From: Haemonchus contortus | Taxonomy: Eukaryota > Nematoda > Chromadorea > Rhabditida > Trichostrongylidae | Assembly: GCA_000469685.2 (NCBI GenBank) | Contig: LS997567.1 | Location: forward strand, 20,741,108-20,805,107 | Direction of reading: 5' to 3' | Length of the DNA: 64,000 bases | Shown here: one piece after another, positions 33,541-44,380 of the stretch | Numbering within the stretch: position 1 is the stretch's first letter | Layout of the letters: each line of letters starts with the position of its first letter | Program-made: the position numbers and the translations under genes | The notes under the pieces: model-generated | Seen by the model: only the letters and a program-made list of their open reading frames with translations | Databases searched by the model: none | Told to the model about the DNA's origin: nothing

Positions 33541-33839
33541 AAAGGATAAAGGTTTAAGTTTTTTGCGTTAATCAATCCCGTCCGAGGGATGCGTCCCCGC
33601 ACTCGACTTCCATTCAGGATCGCAGTGGCGTAATGAGTGCGTATGTGGCCTTTACAATGATTTGCGGTGGCCAGCCAATGTACAAGTCAGTGCTTTTATC
33701 CTCCCACACGAGTCTGGTACCGATTCACCGACCCCGGAGGGATGGAAGGCTTGGTTGGCCTAAGCGGGCATCGATCCGGGATTCGAACCCCTGACCATGC
33801 GTGTGATATGGTGCGCCACTTGCCACTACACCCATGTGG
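33541..33839 (-). mobile_element. tRNA-derived SINE, copy 1
   Basis: On the - strand the head reads GGGTGTAGTGGCAAGTGG (A box), then GGGGTTCGAATCCCGGATC (B box in a good T-arm), then about 200 bp of body and a tail of ATCCTTT repeats. AAATACCAT flanks it on both sides (33532-33540 and 33840-33848), a 9-bp target duplication. A second copy at 45164-45468 matches over its whole length. Confidence 0.85.
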
Positions 33840-33848
33840 AAATACCAT

Positions 33849-35384
33849 GCAAATGGTAGTAGTGTGTCATAAGGGTTGTTTCGGATTCCTACCATACCCC
33901 CTCAGAATTAATGTTTCGCAGCAGTGAGCGGTATGGACGCTCGGCCAGGACTGTTCCATCGTTCAACTGTAACTAAGAAATCTTTGGCAGGAAATTGGAA
34001 ATTGTATCGGTCAGAGTCAGTGACTTCACTGCAATGCAGCCTTATCGTCCCCCACTACAGATATTTACTGACAAAATTGTTAGAAATGTTTGATTAGGTG
34101 TCGGTCAACGTGTGCTTCTTGGTATAATAACCCACAGTTTATGGGTAAAAACAAGGGCTCCTCTTGGAGCTTAGTTTGAAAGAATAGCTTTTATATGTTA
34201 AAAACTTTCTGATACCTTCTTCTGACGATCACTACTCTGTGACATGTATAAAACTTTTTCCCTACTTTATTATATGCCCATTTATTGATCGTTCTCCCAT
34301 CGGAGAAGTCATCTTTGACACATCCAGTTCCACCACACCCAAATTCTTCGGCTCTTAATATACGTACATTGGTTAGGGCTCACAAATCGAGTTGACGAGA
34401 ATAAACGAGTTGGAGTGATTAGTCGTTTTGAAGAGGAAATCCACTTCGTTCAAAATTTTGGCGAGTCCGTCAAATGTTGGGCGCGCACCCATCTTTAAAA
34501 AAAAGTAGCGCTACTACGTTTTCCCTCTTCTTTGCTTTTCGTTATGAAAACATTTGCATAAGCTCAGACGTATCATATGTTGTGCTGATCGACAAATCTT
34601 CCTGTCTTCTTGCTATCGTACTCACCTCAGTTCCATGCGCGACCATTGTTCGGATAGAAACCTGCTCAGAACGTGCAAAAGGGAAGTGTTTAATAGCACT
34701 GAGAAGTGTTGGCTACAAAGTAGAGAAACGTACCATTTTCTTATGAAAACAAAACATCTTTGTCTAGTAAGCAGCTAAGCCATCATATTATACAACAATA
34801 AAGGATAGGTTTATTCAGTGAAAGGTTCTGCGGCCTAAATAATTTTACCAGGCGTGGGTATTTGAATGCGAATATGTACAGCGCGTCGATATTGCAACGG
34901 CCTAGCAGTTGCAATTCTCCTATTGTTCCATTATTCGGCTCCTAATCTTCATTTGTGTCGGTAGTTCCTCAATGACTTGCTCACTTCCAATGAAACTGCT
35001 GCTGGTAAGCATGCTATTATAGCCTTTCTCTTAGAATTCAACCCAGTGTTGCGAGAAATGACCCTGGTGTAGTTTCAAGGTGCTTACGCCACTGAAGTTT
35101 TGCTTTTTCATTCATTACTTTCTTTTTGGATGTAAACTCCAGAATCTTCGTGGTCCTTTACTCTTTGCACGCCCACTTTTCTTATTGTTTCACAGTTGCA
35201 ATGAAGACGAACTGTGCTTGGCTCCTGAAATGAGTTTTAGTTTCACTTTTCGCATTAATTTCATATCATTGTATCTCATCAAGAAACACCTATGATGGAT
35301 TCAAACAATAGTTCAATATATTTGTTCGAAAAGCGTTCAGTAAATGTGACATAGAAATTAAGGAAATATCTCACCCAGGACTAT
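33849..35384. other. Stretch without recognisable gene
   Basis: Overlapping open frames at 34474-34746 and 34554-34778 and one at 35080-35295 carry no family signature. A few short blocks (34850-34900, GCGTGGGTATTTGAATGCG) resemble foldback-arm text near 20635, so a degraded relative may be hidden here. Confidence 0.35.
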
Positions 35385-35442
35385 ACCCGAAATTAAAGAA
35401 AAGTGGTATGTTCGAACATGCCACTTTTCTTTGATTTTGGGT
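35385..35442. repeat. 58-bp near-perfect hairpin
   Basis: ACCCGAAATTAAAGAAAAGT and its complement surround CATGTTCGAACATG-like centre text; only two positions fail to pair. It may be the remnant of a tiny foldback element or a structured RNA. No partner in the window. Confidence 0.85.
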
Positions 35443-35709
35443 TCAGTTTCCTATGAACTTACATAAAGGCGATTATCTTGACCGCCTAAACTTCGAATGT
35501 ACGTTTTGAGTGAGTTTCCTCGACTTCCTCATTAGGTTCAACAACGTTTCTAGGTCTTTTCGTAATCTTCCAAAAGGTTCGCATAGCAACGTTCTTCGCG
35601 ACTACTTTTGCAAACCGCGAAAGAAACCTATTAGAATGAGATTCATCTACTAAAGCATAAGACGCGCGAGGAGGTGACTCTCAATTGTAAGACACTTTCT
35701 AGGGATAAC

Positions 35710-36083
35710 GGAACTTCTCCCCTATCGCGGCATTCTCCCTTGCGGCATGCGACAAATGCCACTGCAGTTACTGTACTCACCCCGCCTCCCGCCAATCGAT
35801 AGGACGCGAAATTTTTCCTTGACTGGCTTGCTTTTTCATTGGATTTTATCATTTTTTCTTCTGTTTCTTTTTAGTTTTCATGTTTATTAGACTTGATAAA
35901 TTAGAGTGACCCCTCCTATATGAAAGACGATCAATACCGCATTGGAATTGAATGGAGCGGCCAGCCAATTTAAATAATTAAAGGACTTCCTACCTCACAA
36001 ATTGCGCGCTCCAATCTTCCATCGCAATCCTGCGATAGGCGGCGGGTGCGGCGTGTGCGACGCCGTGTTAGGGGAGAAGTTCC
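35710..36083. mobile_element. 374-bp MITE, copy 1
   Basis: Starts GGAACTTCTCCCCTA and ends TAGGGGAGAAGTTCC. Copy 2 at 60531-60904 has the same length and about 90% identity. Both are flanked by ...TAAC on the left and CGGACCCC on the right. The internal ATG frame on - (35643-35852) is not conserved. Non-coding. Confidence 0.85.
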
Positions 36084-36452
36084 CGGACCCCACCTTCTAG
36101 TCTTTCGTGACCAAGATACAGAAAACTAGGCGTAGAGAAGTGAAACAAATAAAGGAATATGAAAGGTGGAACATGTGTCGTTTTTTTCGTCCTGTGCAAA
36201 ATTACCACACGTGCATTTCACAAGATACCAATATATTTAGTTCCATAAGCAAAGAAAATTCTGTTCATGAATGGTAGAAATATGAACTGGGCCAACGCAT
36301 TACTGGCGCGCATCATTGAGTCGCATTCAAATGCCCACGCGCGGAACATCTATGCAAACTGCAGAATCTTCCACAAGTTCAGAACCTTCCAGAACCGATC
36401 ACAATAACATTTGGTGCGGGAACCAATTTCTATTGCTCGTATCGTGAAATAT

Positions 36453-37682
36453 TAGGATGTCCGGAGAGTTTTGAAAAAGTTTTGCTTCTCAACTTTGAAA
36501 GCACGTTGCTCGCAAACGCACGGAAGAGGGACTATAGTTTCGATAGCAGGGAAAGGGGCATTGTTCATAGATCAGTACTATAACTAATCGGTATTCGACG
36601 TGGTTGTTCGAAGTAACGTTGACCGAATGATGTGCCATTGATACGGGTACTCTAGCCTTCTGTTTCTCCATTACGGAACTACTTTTCTTTGACAGCAGGC
36701 CTGTGTTGGGATACGGTGACTGATTGCCAGCGGTAATCCCCTCTTGTCACTTACCATAAATGGAGCGATCGCTTCCTCTAGGAAGAGATTTGCTTCGACG
36801 AAGTTCGTCGACTCGAACGTCCCCTGTCCTCAAATACCGACACTGTTCTGGCCTCCCGTCAGAGCAATCCTGGTCAAAGTAGCAGGATTTCTAGAGGACC
36901 AGCTCTACTCCTCAATCCATCATCCACGACGTTCTTCGCAAAAGTCACTTTCAAAGCAGGACTCTTTGCAAATATCGCACATCCTTGACTGAGCAGGAGT
37001 GTCGAGTGCGAGTCAGTGTTTGTCAGGCGCTCCTCGACTGTAAGCGAACGACGACGTCAACCGACTCCATCATTGCTCAGGATATAAAGTAGATGTCATA
37101 TGAAAACCCTCACAGGAAATCGCAATGCCTAACAGTGGAACGAAGGTCATAGCTCGCTATAAAGCGAGAAGCTCACACCAAGAAGGACATGAGCTCTTTC
37201 TTCCTCTGCTCAACCGGGTGTTTTACTGTGAGATTCCACCCGAGTGTACTGCAGTAAACGCAAGGCCCTTTGTCCTATTACCGACTGAGGGAGGTGGTGT
37301 TTCGACCCCTAATTTTATACAGATTACAAGAAAATTTTCGTTTGTAATGGGTAATGCTCGATCACCCTGCGCCAGGACGTCGATGGATGAGCTGGAAAGA
37401 CTTGATATACCCTGACTATCCCGCTTCTAACATATTCATCTGATCTCAACCTGTATGTCTGCCATACTTTCAGAGGCCCATACACCTGCTCTACAGGGAA
37501 AAATTGCGTCATGCCTCTATTTATACATATTGGAGAAATGACATCAATGATCTGTCCGGTTGATGGGAAGACATTGTGGCTAGGAAGGGCCACTGTCTTG
37601 ATCACTGATCTAGGTTTGTCGCCGTAGTTATTTTGTGTTGAAAAAAAACGGCTGAATTTTCTCAAAACTTCTCGGACACCCT
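36453..37682. mobile_element. 1.23-kb terminal-inverted-repeat element
   Basis: The ends are TAGGATGTCCGGAGAGTTTT (36453 onward) and AAAACTTCTCGGACACCCT (to 37682), an inverted pair of about 33 bp with several mismatches. A second, diverged copy in the other orientation lies at 46620-49333, there split by a TTA-flanked element. The frames 36744-36992, 37125-37415 and 37324-37665 show no domain I know. The GTGTCCG ends are reminiscent of Tc1/mariner-type termini. Confidence 0.65.
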
Positions 37683-37849
37683 GATAAAATGGAGCAGACG
37701 CAGGAATTTACAGGTAGCATGTTTTATGTTCATTCTTCAGCAGGGTCTCAATAGTGCAAGCTTCCACCTAGAATAGTGTACTATTTTTTACTCTGATACA
37801 CAGGCCTTTTATATAATACTTCGGGATTAGAAAACAAAAATGAATGTTA

Positions 37850-38800
37850 ATCATTGAAAATCGTTTTACTGTCTTTAAGAAAATTCCTCATGAAGATCTT
37901 TACACTTTTGCATGCGTTCGAACCAGTTGTCGAAGCATTTTTGCCACTCTGATTGAGGTAACTCCAAAACATGCATTCTGAACGCATCAACGGCTTGTTC
38001 AGGTGTCGAAAAACGTTGACCTCTCATTTTATTTTTTACGTACCGGAAAAGAAGAAGTCACCCGGAGACTATATGGCTACTGACTCATCAAATCGTTGTT
38101 TTGAGTGCTCGAAAATGCAGTTGTTTGAGCCGAAGTGTGGGAGCTCGCATTGTCGTGGTGAAGAGCGATCCGTCTTCAGCAGTTGGTTTTCCTAATTTTT
38201 TTGGATGGCAACTGGCGAACAAATGGTTGTATACCACTCAGAATTGACTGTTCTGCTTGTCTAGTGGTACGGTTGCGACATGTCCAGTTTTCCAAAAAAA
38301 AAAACAGGAGAAAAAAAGCAAAAAACCACTTGCTTGGAAGTGCTTCGTGCGCACACAGCTTTTGTTGGATTTGGCTCATCTTGAAATACCCATGCGGTCG
38401 ACTGCTGTTCACTTTCGGGCTCATACGCCCTGTCGCGACGTCATAGACGTGTTTCGAAGCACAGCGTTCATATTTTTGAGCATTTCTTTCGACCAATCGA
38501 CACGAGCCTTTTCTTTTGAGGGATTGTCAAATTTTGTGGGAACCAACGCGAAGAATTTTTTTTACAGTCAAATGGTCATGCAATATTGAATGTATGCTGG
38601 TCCCTTCAATGCCTAAGGTTGTCCCAATCTCGCGATAGGTCACATGACGATCTTGCAATATTAGTTTGCGCACAGGAACGGAACAACAACTGATTTTGGA
38701 GACCTCCACGAAATTCGTCTTGAGGTGAACTACGACCTCGGTTGAAATAACCATATCATCGATAAGCACTGATCCTTGATGAAGCTTCATCGCCAAAGAG
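37850..38800 (-). pseudogene. Mariner-family transposase relic
   Basis: On - the frame 38796-38527 contains 'LILQDRHVTYREIGTTLGI' and 'SIHSILHDHLTVKKI', the second helix-turn-helix of mariner-type transposases. Frame 38496-38176 continues with 'ASKHVYDVATG', and after further shifts 'LHHDNASSHTSAQTTAF' (second catalytic Asp) appears at about 38160-38110. The C-terminus ends near 37858. At least four frameshifts or stops are present. A poly-A/T run at 38298-38318 sits in the middle. It is a different mariner lineage from the one at 8.1 kb. Confidence 0.85.
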
Positions 38801-38917
38801 TGAGGGGGAGGTTAAGAGGGGAGGAGGTTCAGCCTAAGGGGGGGGGGGCAAGGACCTGAGTGAATTTTTTAAGTTAGTTAACGATTTGAAGTCGAAGTGG
38901 CCATCCTATTTACTATG

Positions 38918-39794
38918 AGGTTGGAAGGAAAGTCCTGCGACACAATGAAGGTCTTCTTCAAATCATTTCTGGAATTTTCCAGACCAATCAATTTTCGGAA
39001 ATATATTTACCAAATAGGTCAACAACCTTCTATTATCCCTTGAGTATATCACAGATGCCTTTTATCCATGAGTGAGGGAGCTGTGACTCAAAGAAGTAAT
39101 TGACTGCCGTTTTCAGATCACATCAAGTTACCAATTTTTTTCCACAGCGGGATGCTCAAGAAGGAGGAGCGCATGGTAGATAAAAGGGGCAACACTTGGG
39201 GAGTACGACTGATGAACAACCTGGAACCGATTGGAATCGTAAAACTTTTGGCGCGTGTTTAAAGCGAAATTTCGACGTGCGTTGACCCTCTGTATTGACC
39301 TGATTTATGGTTTTCATCGTCCTTCTCTAACCCCGCTGGCCAAATTTCGGGGTTGATAGGGGTAACCGATAGCTGTGTCCATGTAGTCAGCGTCTAGCAA
39401 CTCATAGTGGACGGATCCCTTCAACCTCCATTGAATGAAGGGACGATGCTTGCGTTACTTTGAAGACTAGTATCTCCTCCAGTGAAGCGATCCAACCGAT
39501 TATTGACCGTTGATCGGAGAGCAGTGCCAGCACTGAAGAAGTTGCTGATAATTTGAGCTGCTACACCCGCGTTTTTCCCTTGGCGTGCTTAGAAGAAGGT
39601 GATGGTACGAATCGGGTGTTGTCCATTTATAGACCGCAATGCTGCTAAAGCCCATACGCGTGCCCTTATTTACTCACTTGTTGATTACCTGAGGAATGTC
39701 CTACAAGATTATCACTCTTGCTACCGTGTTCACGCTGTTGATACAATTTGTTGACGCTTCAAATTTTTTGTCGCAGGACTTTCCTTCCAACCCT
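38918..39794. mobile_element. 0.88-kb TIR element
   Basis: Ends AGGTTGGAAGGAAAGTCCTG (38918) and CAGGACTTTCCTTCCAACCC (to 39794) are perfect inverted copies over about 24 bp, with TA-like flanks. Pieces of a second copy occur at 61264-61457 and 63665-64000. Internal frames lack a recognisable transposase. The TIR sequence resembles mariner ends, so it may be a deletion derivative. Confidence 0.75.
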
Positions 39795-40087
39795 ATATAA
39801 AGCGCTTCGTGTGTCGTCTGTCGTTATGTATGTCTGTCACAAAAATCCTTAGTTCCTTTAGATCTGCCTGGAGAGACCGGTTCAAGCTTGGGATGGGTGA
39901 GCCATGTCCCGAGAGGTATAAAGCACACATCAGCTTGCCCCGCCCACAATGTCGAAACAAGCTATACTGAGAACCATGATTTCGAATTCAGTCACAAGAC
40001 GGCTTCAAAACTGGGGATTAAAGGTGGCCAGAGGTGTGCATTGGTAAGTTAGGTCGAACTTGGGAGACCCACCCCTGATGGGCGAGG
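39795..40087. other. Short unclassified stretch
   Basis: It contains GTTCAAGCTTGGGATGGGTGAGCC-like text and leads into the ~110-bp repeat family. Nothing else was recognised. Confidence 0.3.
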
Positions 40088-40560
40088 CGTTCCCCACAAA
40101 ATGCAAAGCTTCATGAAATGGAAAATCATAACTCCTGTCCCCGTGGACCTAGGAAGTTGAAAGCTGTCCCCGTGGACCTAGGAAGTTCGAAGTTGGAAGG
40201 AGTATAGGCGGCGGGATGTAAACACTTATGGTGAGTGGCAGGACCGGTCTCCGCCCACAGGGGGCGGGGTTTGAGCGGAAACTCATAGGTCCTGTCCTAG
40301 TGGAATTAGAGCGTTACAATTTTATAGGAGTACAGGCGGCAGGATGGGAACACTCATGGTGTGTGGCAGAACCGATCTCCGCACATAATGGGCGGGTTCC
40401 GTGTGAATAACTTAAATTTGGACTTAGAGCGTTCAAATATGGTAGGAGTACCAGTGGGCAAGTGGACGGGTTTGAGTGGAAATTCATAGCTCCGGTTACC
40501 GTGGACCTACAGTGCTCGAATTTGATGGGTGGTGCAAGTGGGGAGGCCATTTTAACACGG
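40088..40560. repeat. Degenerate ~110-bp repeat array
   Basis: Four to five imperfect units share CCCGTGGACCTA, TAGGAGTACAGGCGGCAGG, GGGAACACTCATGGTG and GGGGGCGGGGTT. Related text occurs at 60131-60310 and 60930-61075. The frames here are reading noise. It is a dispersed low-copy minisatellite-like family. Confidence 0.7.
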
Positions 40561-40569
40561 GAAGGAGGG

Positions 40570-42070
40570 CAGCCCGGTGTTAGCCGGGCGAGCGGACTGG
40601 TTTGAAATAAGACCTATACAGTTCGACGTATTTTTGGAGGCTGATTTCAAATTTGCTTTCCTCATTTGCCGAGCTTTTTCTGAATGGAGTTATGAGGTGA
40701 TTTTGGGTGAGGCTAACTTAACAAAGCTTAAATTACATGGATGTTCCACATCACCAACGGCAGCTTGGAGCAGTGGTAAGGGTAACGTTTCGTGCGCAAG
40801 AGACTATGATTCGAGTTTTGAGGAGGGCCGTATTTTTGAAAATATAGCTTTTTTTCTTAGGGACTACGGAAAATACCCTCGTAATGATTTTATCACGTTC
40901 CAAGATTTTTTTATGCCTTTGCTTACCTTCTCCTAGCTATCTACCTGTCAGCGAGTGGGGGACTCTTCCGTGCGCAAGATTTGGAGGTCCTGACGAGAGA
41001 AACGCATATGATGAGCAGTGATGATGCTAGAGTGGGTGCGATCGTGCGTAGCAGCTCTGGATTCAGCAACACCGACACTGTTGATAGTGGACTTGTGGAT
41101 ATCATTCAAAGACCAGGAAGCTGTTCAGTCTACCTTACCTCCACAAAAGCAGGTGGAGGTAATGAAGATCCCTGCGCGTACCACGAGGCTAATATAGCCG
41201 TTAGATTTCATTCCTTCTTGCCTTTTGAGGAGTCTTGCATCACCTCATATGTAATGGCTCATGATCTCAACTTTTGCATGTACACTCGCGACTCATTTCT
41301 TCGCTTACTATCGTTTGTCTACTTTCAGTTCTGCGCTGTTAAATTTTGAAAATTTTATTCTTATTTAGCCGTCGGATACTTAAGCACTCATCCGGGCGAT
41401 TTTGAGACGCTCACACAATTCTGTTTTCCTTCTGATTTGGTAAGTAATTGTAATGGGCTGCGATGAGTTCTTTTTCATCCTTTGCTCCCATTGTGAGAAA
41501 CTTGTTTCAAGCACTTCGTGCTTGAGTATCGCACTTGTTGATAAAGTGGCAACAATTATCCTACTGTGAACATAGAGCGCGTGGGCACGCGAACACAATT
41601 GAAGCGGTATTGCTTTAGGTGAATATATAACAGCAAAGGTGATTTGCGAATCCACTGTCAAACTCTCGTACTATGCCTTTGCCACGCGGTTCTGTAAAAC
41701 ACCTTTTATTGCATGTACGTTCACCTCAAACTTGGGTAATTAAACAAATCGGCAATAATTCACATAATATTTCTAACGAGAACATTAAGCCCTACAGAAA
41801 ACCTTGCGCCTCCTTGGTTTTCTTGCACCTCCTTTTGCCGGCTTGCTCGTCAAGCTCGACTGCCTCTCTGGCGGTCGCGCCTCCTATTTAAGCCTGCTTG
41901 TCAGTCCTCAGATCTGGAATGCGGCATGCTCCCGAGGTGACAACAATAATATTTTCTACCTACTATAGCTTATCGATTAATGATTTTTTTCTATGAGAAT
42001 GAGAGTCTTAAAACAACACATTGCTAACTACAACAATAGTACAATAATAATACAATAACTACGGCCTTTT
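40570..42070. other. Stretch with two unexplained open frames
   Basis: 40577-40936 (+, 119 codons) and 40981-41349 (+, 122 codons) are the longest frames here and lie in tandem. The first has 'FFLRDYGKYPRNDFITFQDFFMPLL', the second a Ser/Asp-rich start. No family was recognised, and I see no good splice sites joining them. They could be exons of a host gene or chance. The A+T-rich 41940-42060 part appears empty. Confidence 0.3.
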
Positions 42071-42077
42071 GATCACG

Positions 42078-42416
42078 TTAGTGATACTCCGCCCTCCGAG
42101 ATGTCGACGGTCGGTCTCCATCGTCATGCCTTGTCGTTGAACGTTCTTGCTTGCTCAGACGCCCATTGCTCTCATCGATCGACTGTAATATCCTCGTCAG
42201 CTCTGAGAATTCTAGCTCCAACTCACCTCTTTCTTGCGGAAGGGTGCACAAGGCTGTGTGGTGCCTTCTTGAGTTGCAGTACTTGCACATTAGGCGGATT
42301 CTCTTGCATCTCTCTTTTCGGTGCTTTGTGTCCAGGCACCACTCGCAACGTACCCTCTTTTTTCTCTCTTGTACCGTTTTGAATTCGTTGAACGTTTTGA
42401 ATGTCATATCCGTCAT
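42078..42416 (-). pseudogene. BEL-like gag fragment with two zinc knuckles
   Basis: The 112-codon frame contains two tandem C-x2-C-x4-H-x4-C knuckles: 'CEWCLDTKHRKERC' and 'CKYCNSRRHHTALC'. The second ('HHTALC') is the form typical of BEL/Pao gag-pol proteins. A Glu-rich and Arg/Asp-rich tail follows ('SRRAEYH'). A stop lies just upstream in frame, and no protease or RT follows at lower coordinates, so it is an isolated gag fragment. In a live element it packages the RNA. Confidence 0.75.
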
Positions 42417-42733
42417 GGCAAACTCGTCCAGCCTATATTTTCCCTACCTTTGAGGAGCCTTATCTTCCTCAAAATCAGCAGATTCTCTCGCTTCCTTCAC
42501 TACCGATGAACTATTCCCAATCTATACTTCCGTTTTGCGAATAAAAATGGGTACCTCGAAATTATCGTGAACTGTGCCTTCAAGAAGCTGGTTGCTGTAA
42601 AAAAAAGGAGCAATTAGGTGCTCTGTAAATAGCAATTAATATTATTTCATCAAAGAGAAAGCTATGTCACAAACCAGAATTTCATTGAAGTTTCGAATAG
42701 ATTCACTCAGAACAAGTCGTAGAATGCTGATGT

Positions 42734-43660
42734 TTAATAATGTGGCGACTCCACATTCCTTCTTGAAGTTTCTATCAGTTTTGAAACATGTATAATGCGA
42801 AGCTTAATGGCGAGCAATAGCTTAATGGCAATATCATGCTTAGAATTCAACCACGTTTCAGTAAGAATTGCGAGGTCACAGTTTTCTGTACGAAGGTAAG
42901 AAGCATCTGCGTTTTTTAACAATGAACGGATATTGGCATAGAACAATTCCAGAAAATCCTAAACAGCCGAAGACAGTTTATGCGTTTATCGGGTATCTCC
43001 TCTAAATATTGAACCAGAAGAATATCTGAGTAAGCTGGCCAACATGCTTAGAATGGTGAGCAGACTTATTCAAGTTCAAGTTGGCCAAGCGCGCTTCGCG
43101 GATACGTATTCTTTCTTCTTGAGTCAGGGTCAGTCAGTCAGTCGATGTACAGTGATGGGGATGCATTGAACGTCGAACTAACTGCGTTTAAATCACGATA
43201 ACCCCTATCAGCCGATGAAGGGAAGAAAACTCGAGGATTCCTTAAATAATGATGGAGAGACCTTTCTAAATCGCTCTCAACAGGTCTCAAGTGGGAATTA
43301 CTAGGGAAGGCGGTTGGAGGAAGTGTCTTGGAATTTGATTGGGATTGTTTACTTTCTAAAAGTTTCTTAAGCTCAGCGTTCTCCTTCCTAAGTTTTTCAT
43401 TCTCATCCGATGATTTACAAGACCATTCATTGACCGCCAGCAACTAATCTCTAGTGTCCTTGAGCACAGCAGGATAATTTAATTTTGACATACTTATGAA
43501 ATTTCTTATCCGAACTGATTATTTTCAAAAGTTGATCGCCCTTCTCAGATTCAGAAGCATTCAGCATGTTTCCGCTTAGCCGTTGGAACAGGAAGAGGTC
43601 TAGGTGTTTCCATTGATGAATGACGATCCAGCCAGTCAATTTAGAATAACCAAGCACAAG
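42734..43660 (-). pseudogene. CR1-like LINE fragment (ORF1 plus endonuclease start)
   Basis: On -, 43657-43451 and 43443-43138 give an ORF1-like protein with a Glu/Lys-rich coiled coil ('ENEKLRKENAELKKLLESK'). Broken frames follow, and at 42946-42734 'FYANIRSLLKNADASYLR' and 'CDLAILTETWLNSKH' appear, which is the N-terminus of the apurinic-type endonuclease of ORF2 in CR1/Jockey-class elements. The copy ends soon after, so RT is missing. A live element copies itself by nicking the target and priming on it. Confidence 0.7.
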
Positions 43661-43878
43661 AAATAGAAATGATGTTCAAACAGTTCACCTGTACTTGTGA
43701 CTATGAAATAAGAGATTTCGATCCCCGCCACAAAGAATGTCGATTATATATTCTTCAGCAATAAGATACTATACTTCCAGTATTGTCAAATAGATGATAA
43801 ACAATCAGTCAAAGACGGGCAAATTGATTGAAAACAGAGAGTCGACCAACTACGACCGTTCGAGAGGAAGTTACAGTA

Positions 43879-43914
<36 letters not shown>

Positions 43915-43916
43915 TG
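43879..43916. repeat. (TA)n microsatellite
   Basis: About 37 bp of alternating T and A with one TG interruption; the same form as at 19078. Confidence 0.95.
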
Positions 43917-44380
43917 CCGCATGCAAGCAGTTAACTACCAGTTAAAGCACAAAACAAAATCATACCAGGCCAACCGGAAATTGGAGAATGGACCTGTCGG
44001 CGGGGAACTTGAAAGGAAACTGAACGCCGCTCTCGTCCTGAAGCGAGTGAGTGTTATCACTTGATCAGTCTCAGGAGTTCAAGCCTCTCCTCTTTTGCAT
44101 TGATTTCCAGCTTGATGCTGCCTAATTTCCGTGCTTCCATGATTTTTGTCCAGGTGCAGTACGAAATATACATATATGCAAAACACATCGATTAATGGGG
44201 CATTCTCTTTCTCATGCCTAAGTGTACGGTGCTTGTTAAAACTGCTGTGTAGATAGGCAGCGGTACTGGCCAACGCTCCTCCATATTCATCCAGGCAGAT
44301 CTTTTTCTCCCCACGTACTTTTCCCTCATGCCCGGCATTGAATCATATAGACGGTGCCCTGAAGTTCGCAGATCTTCTCA

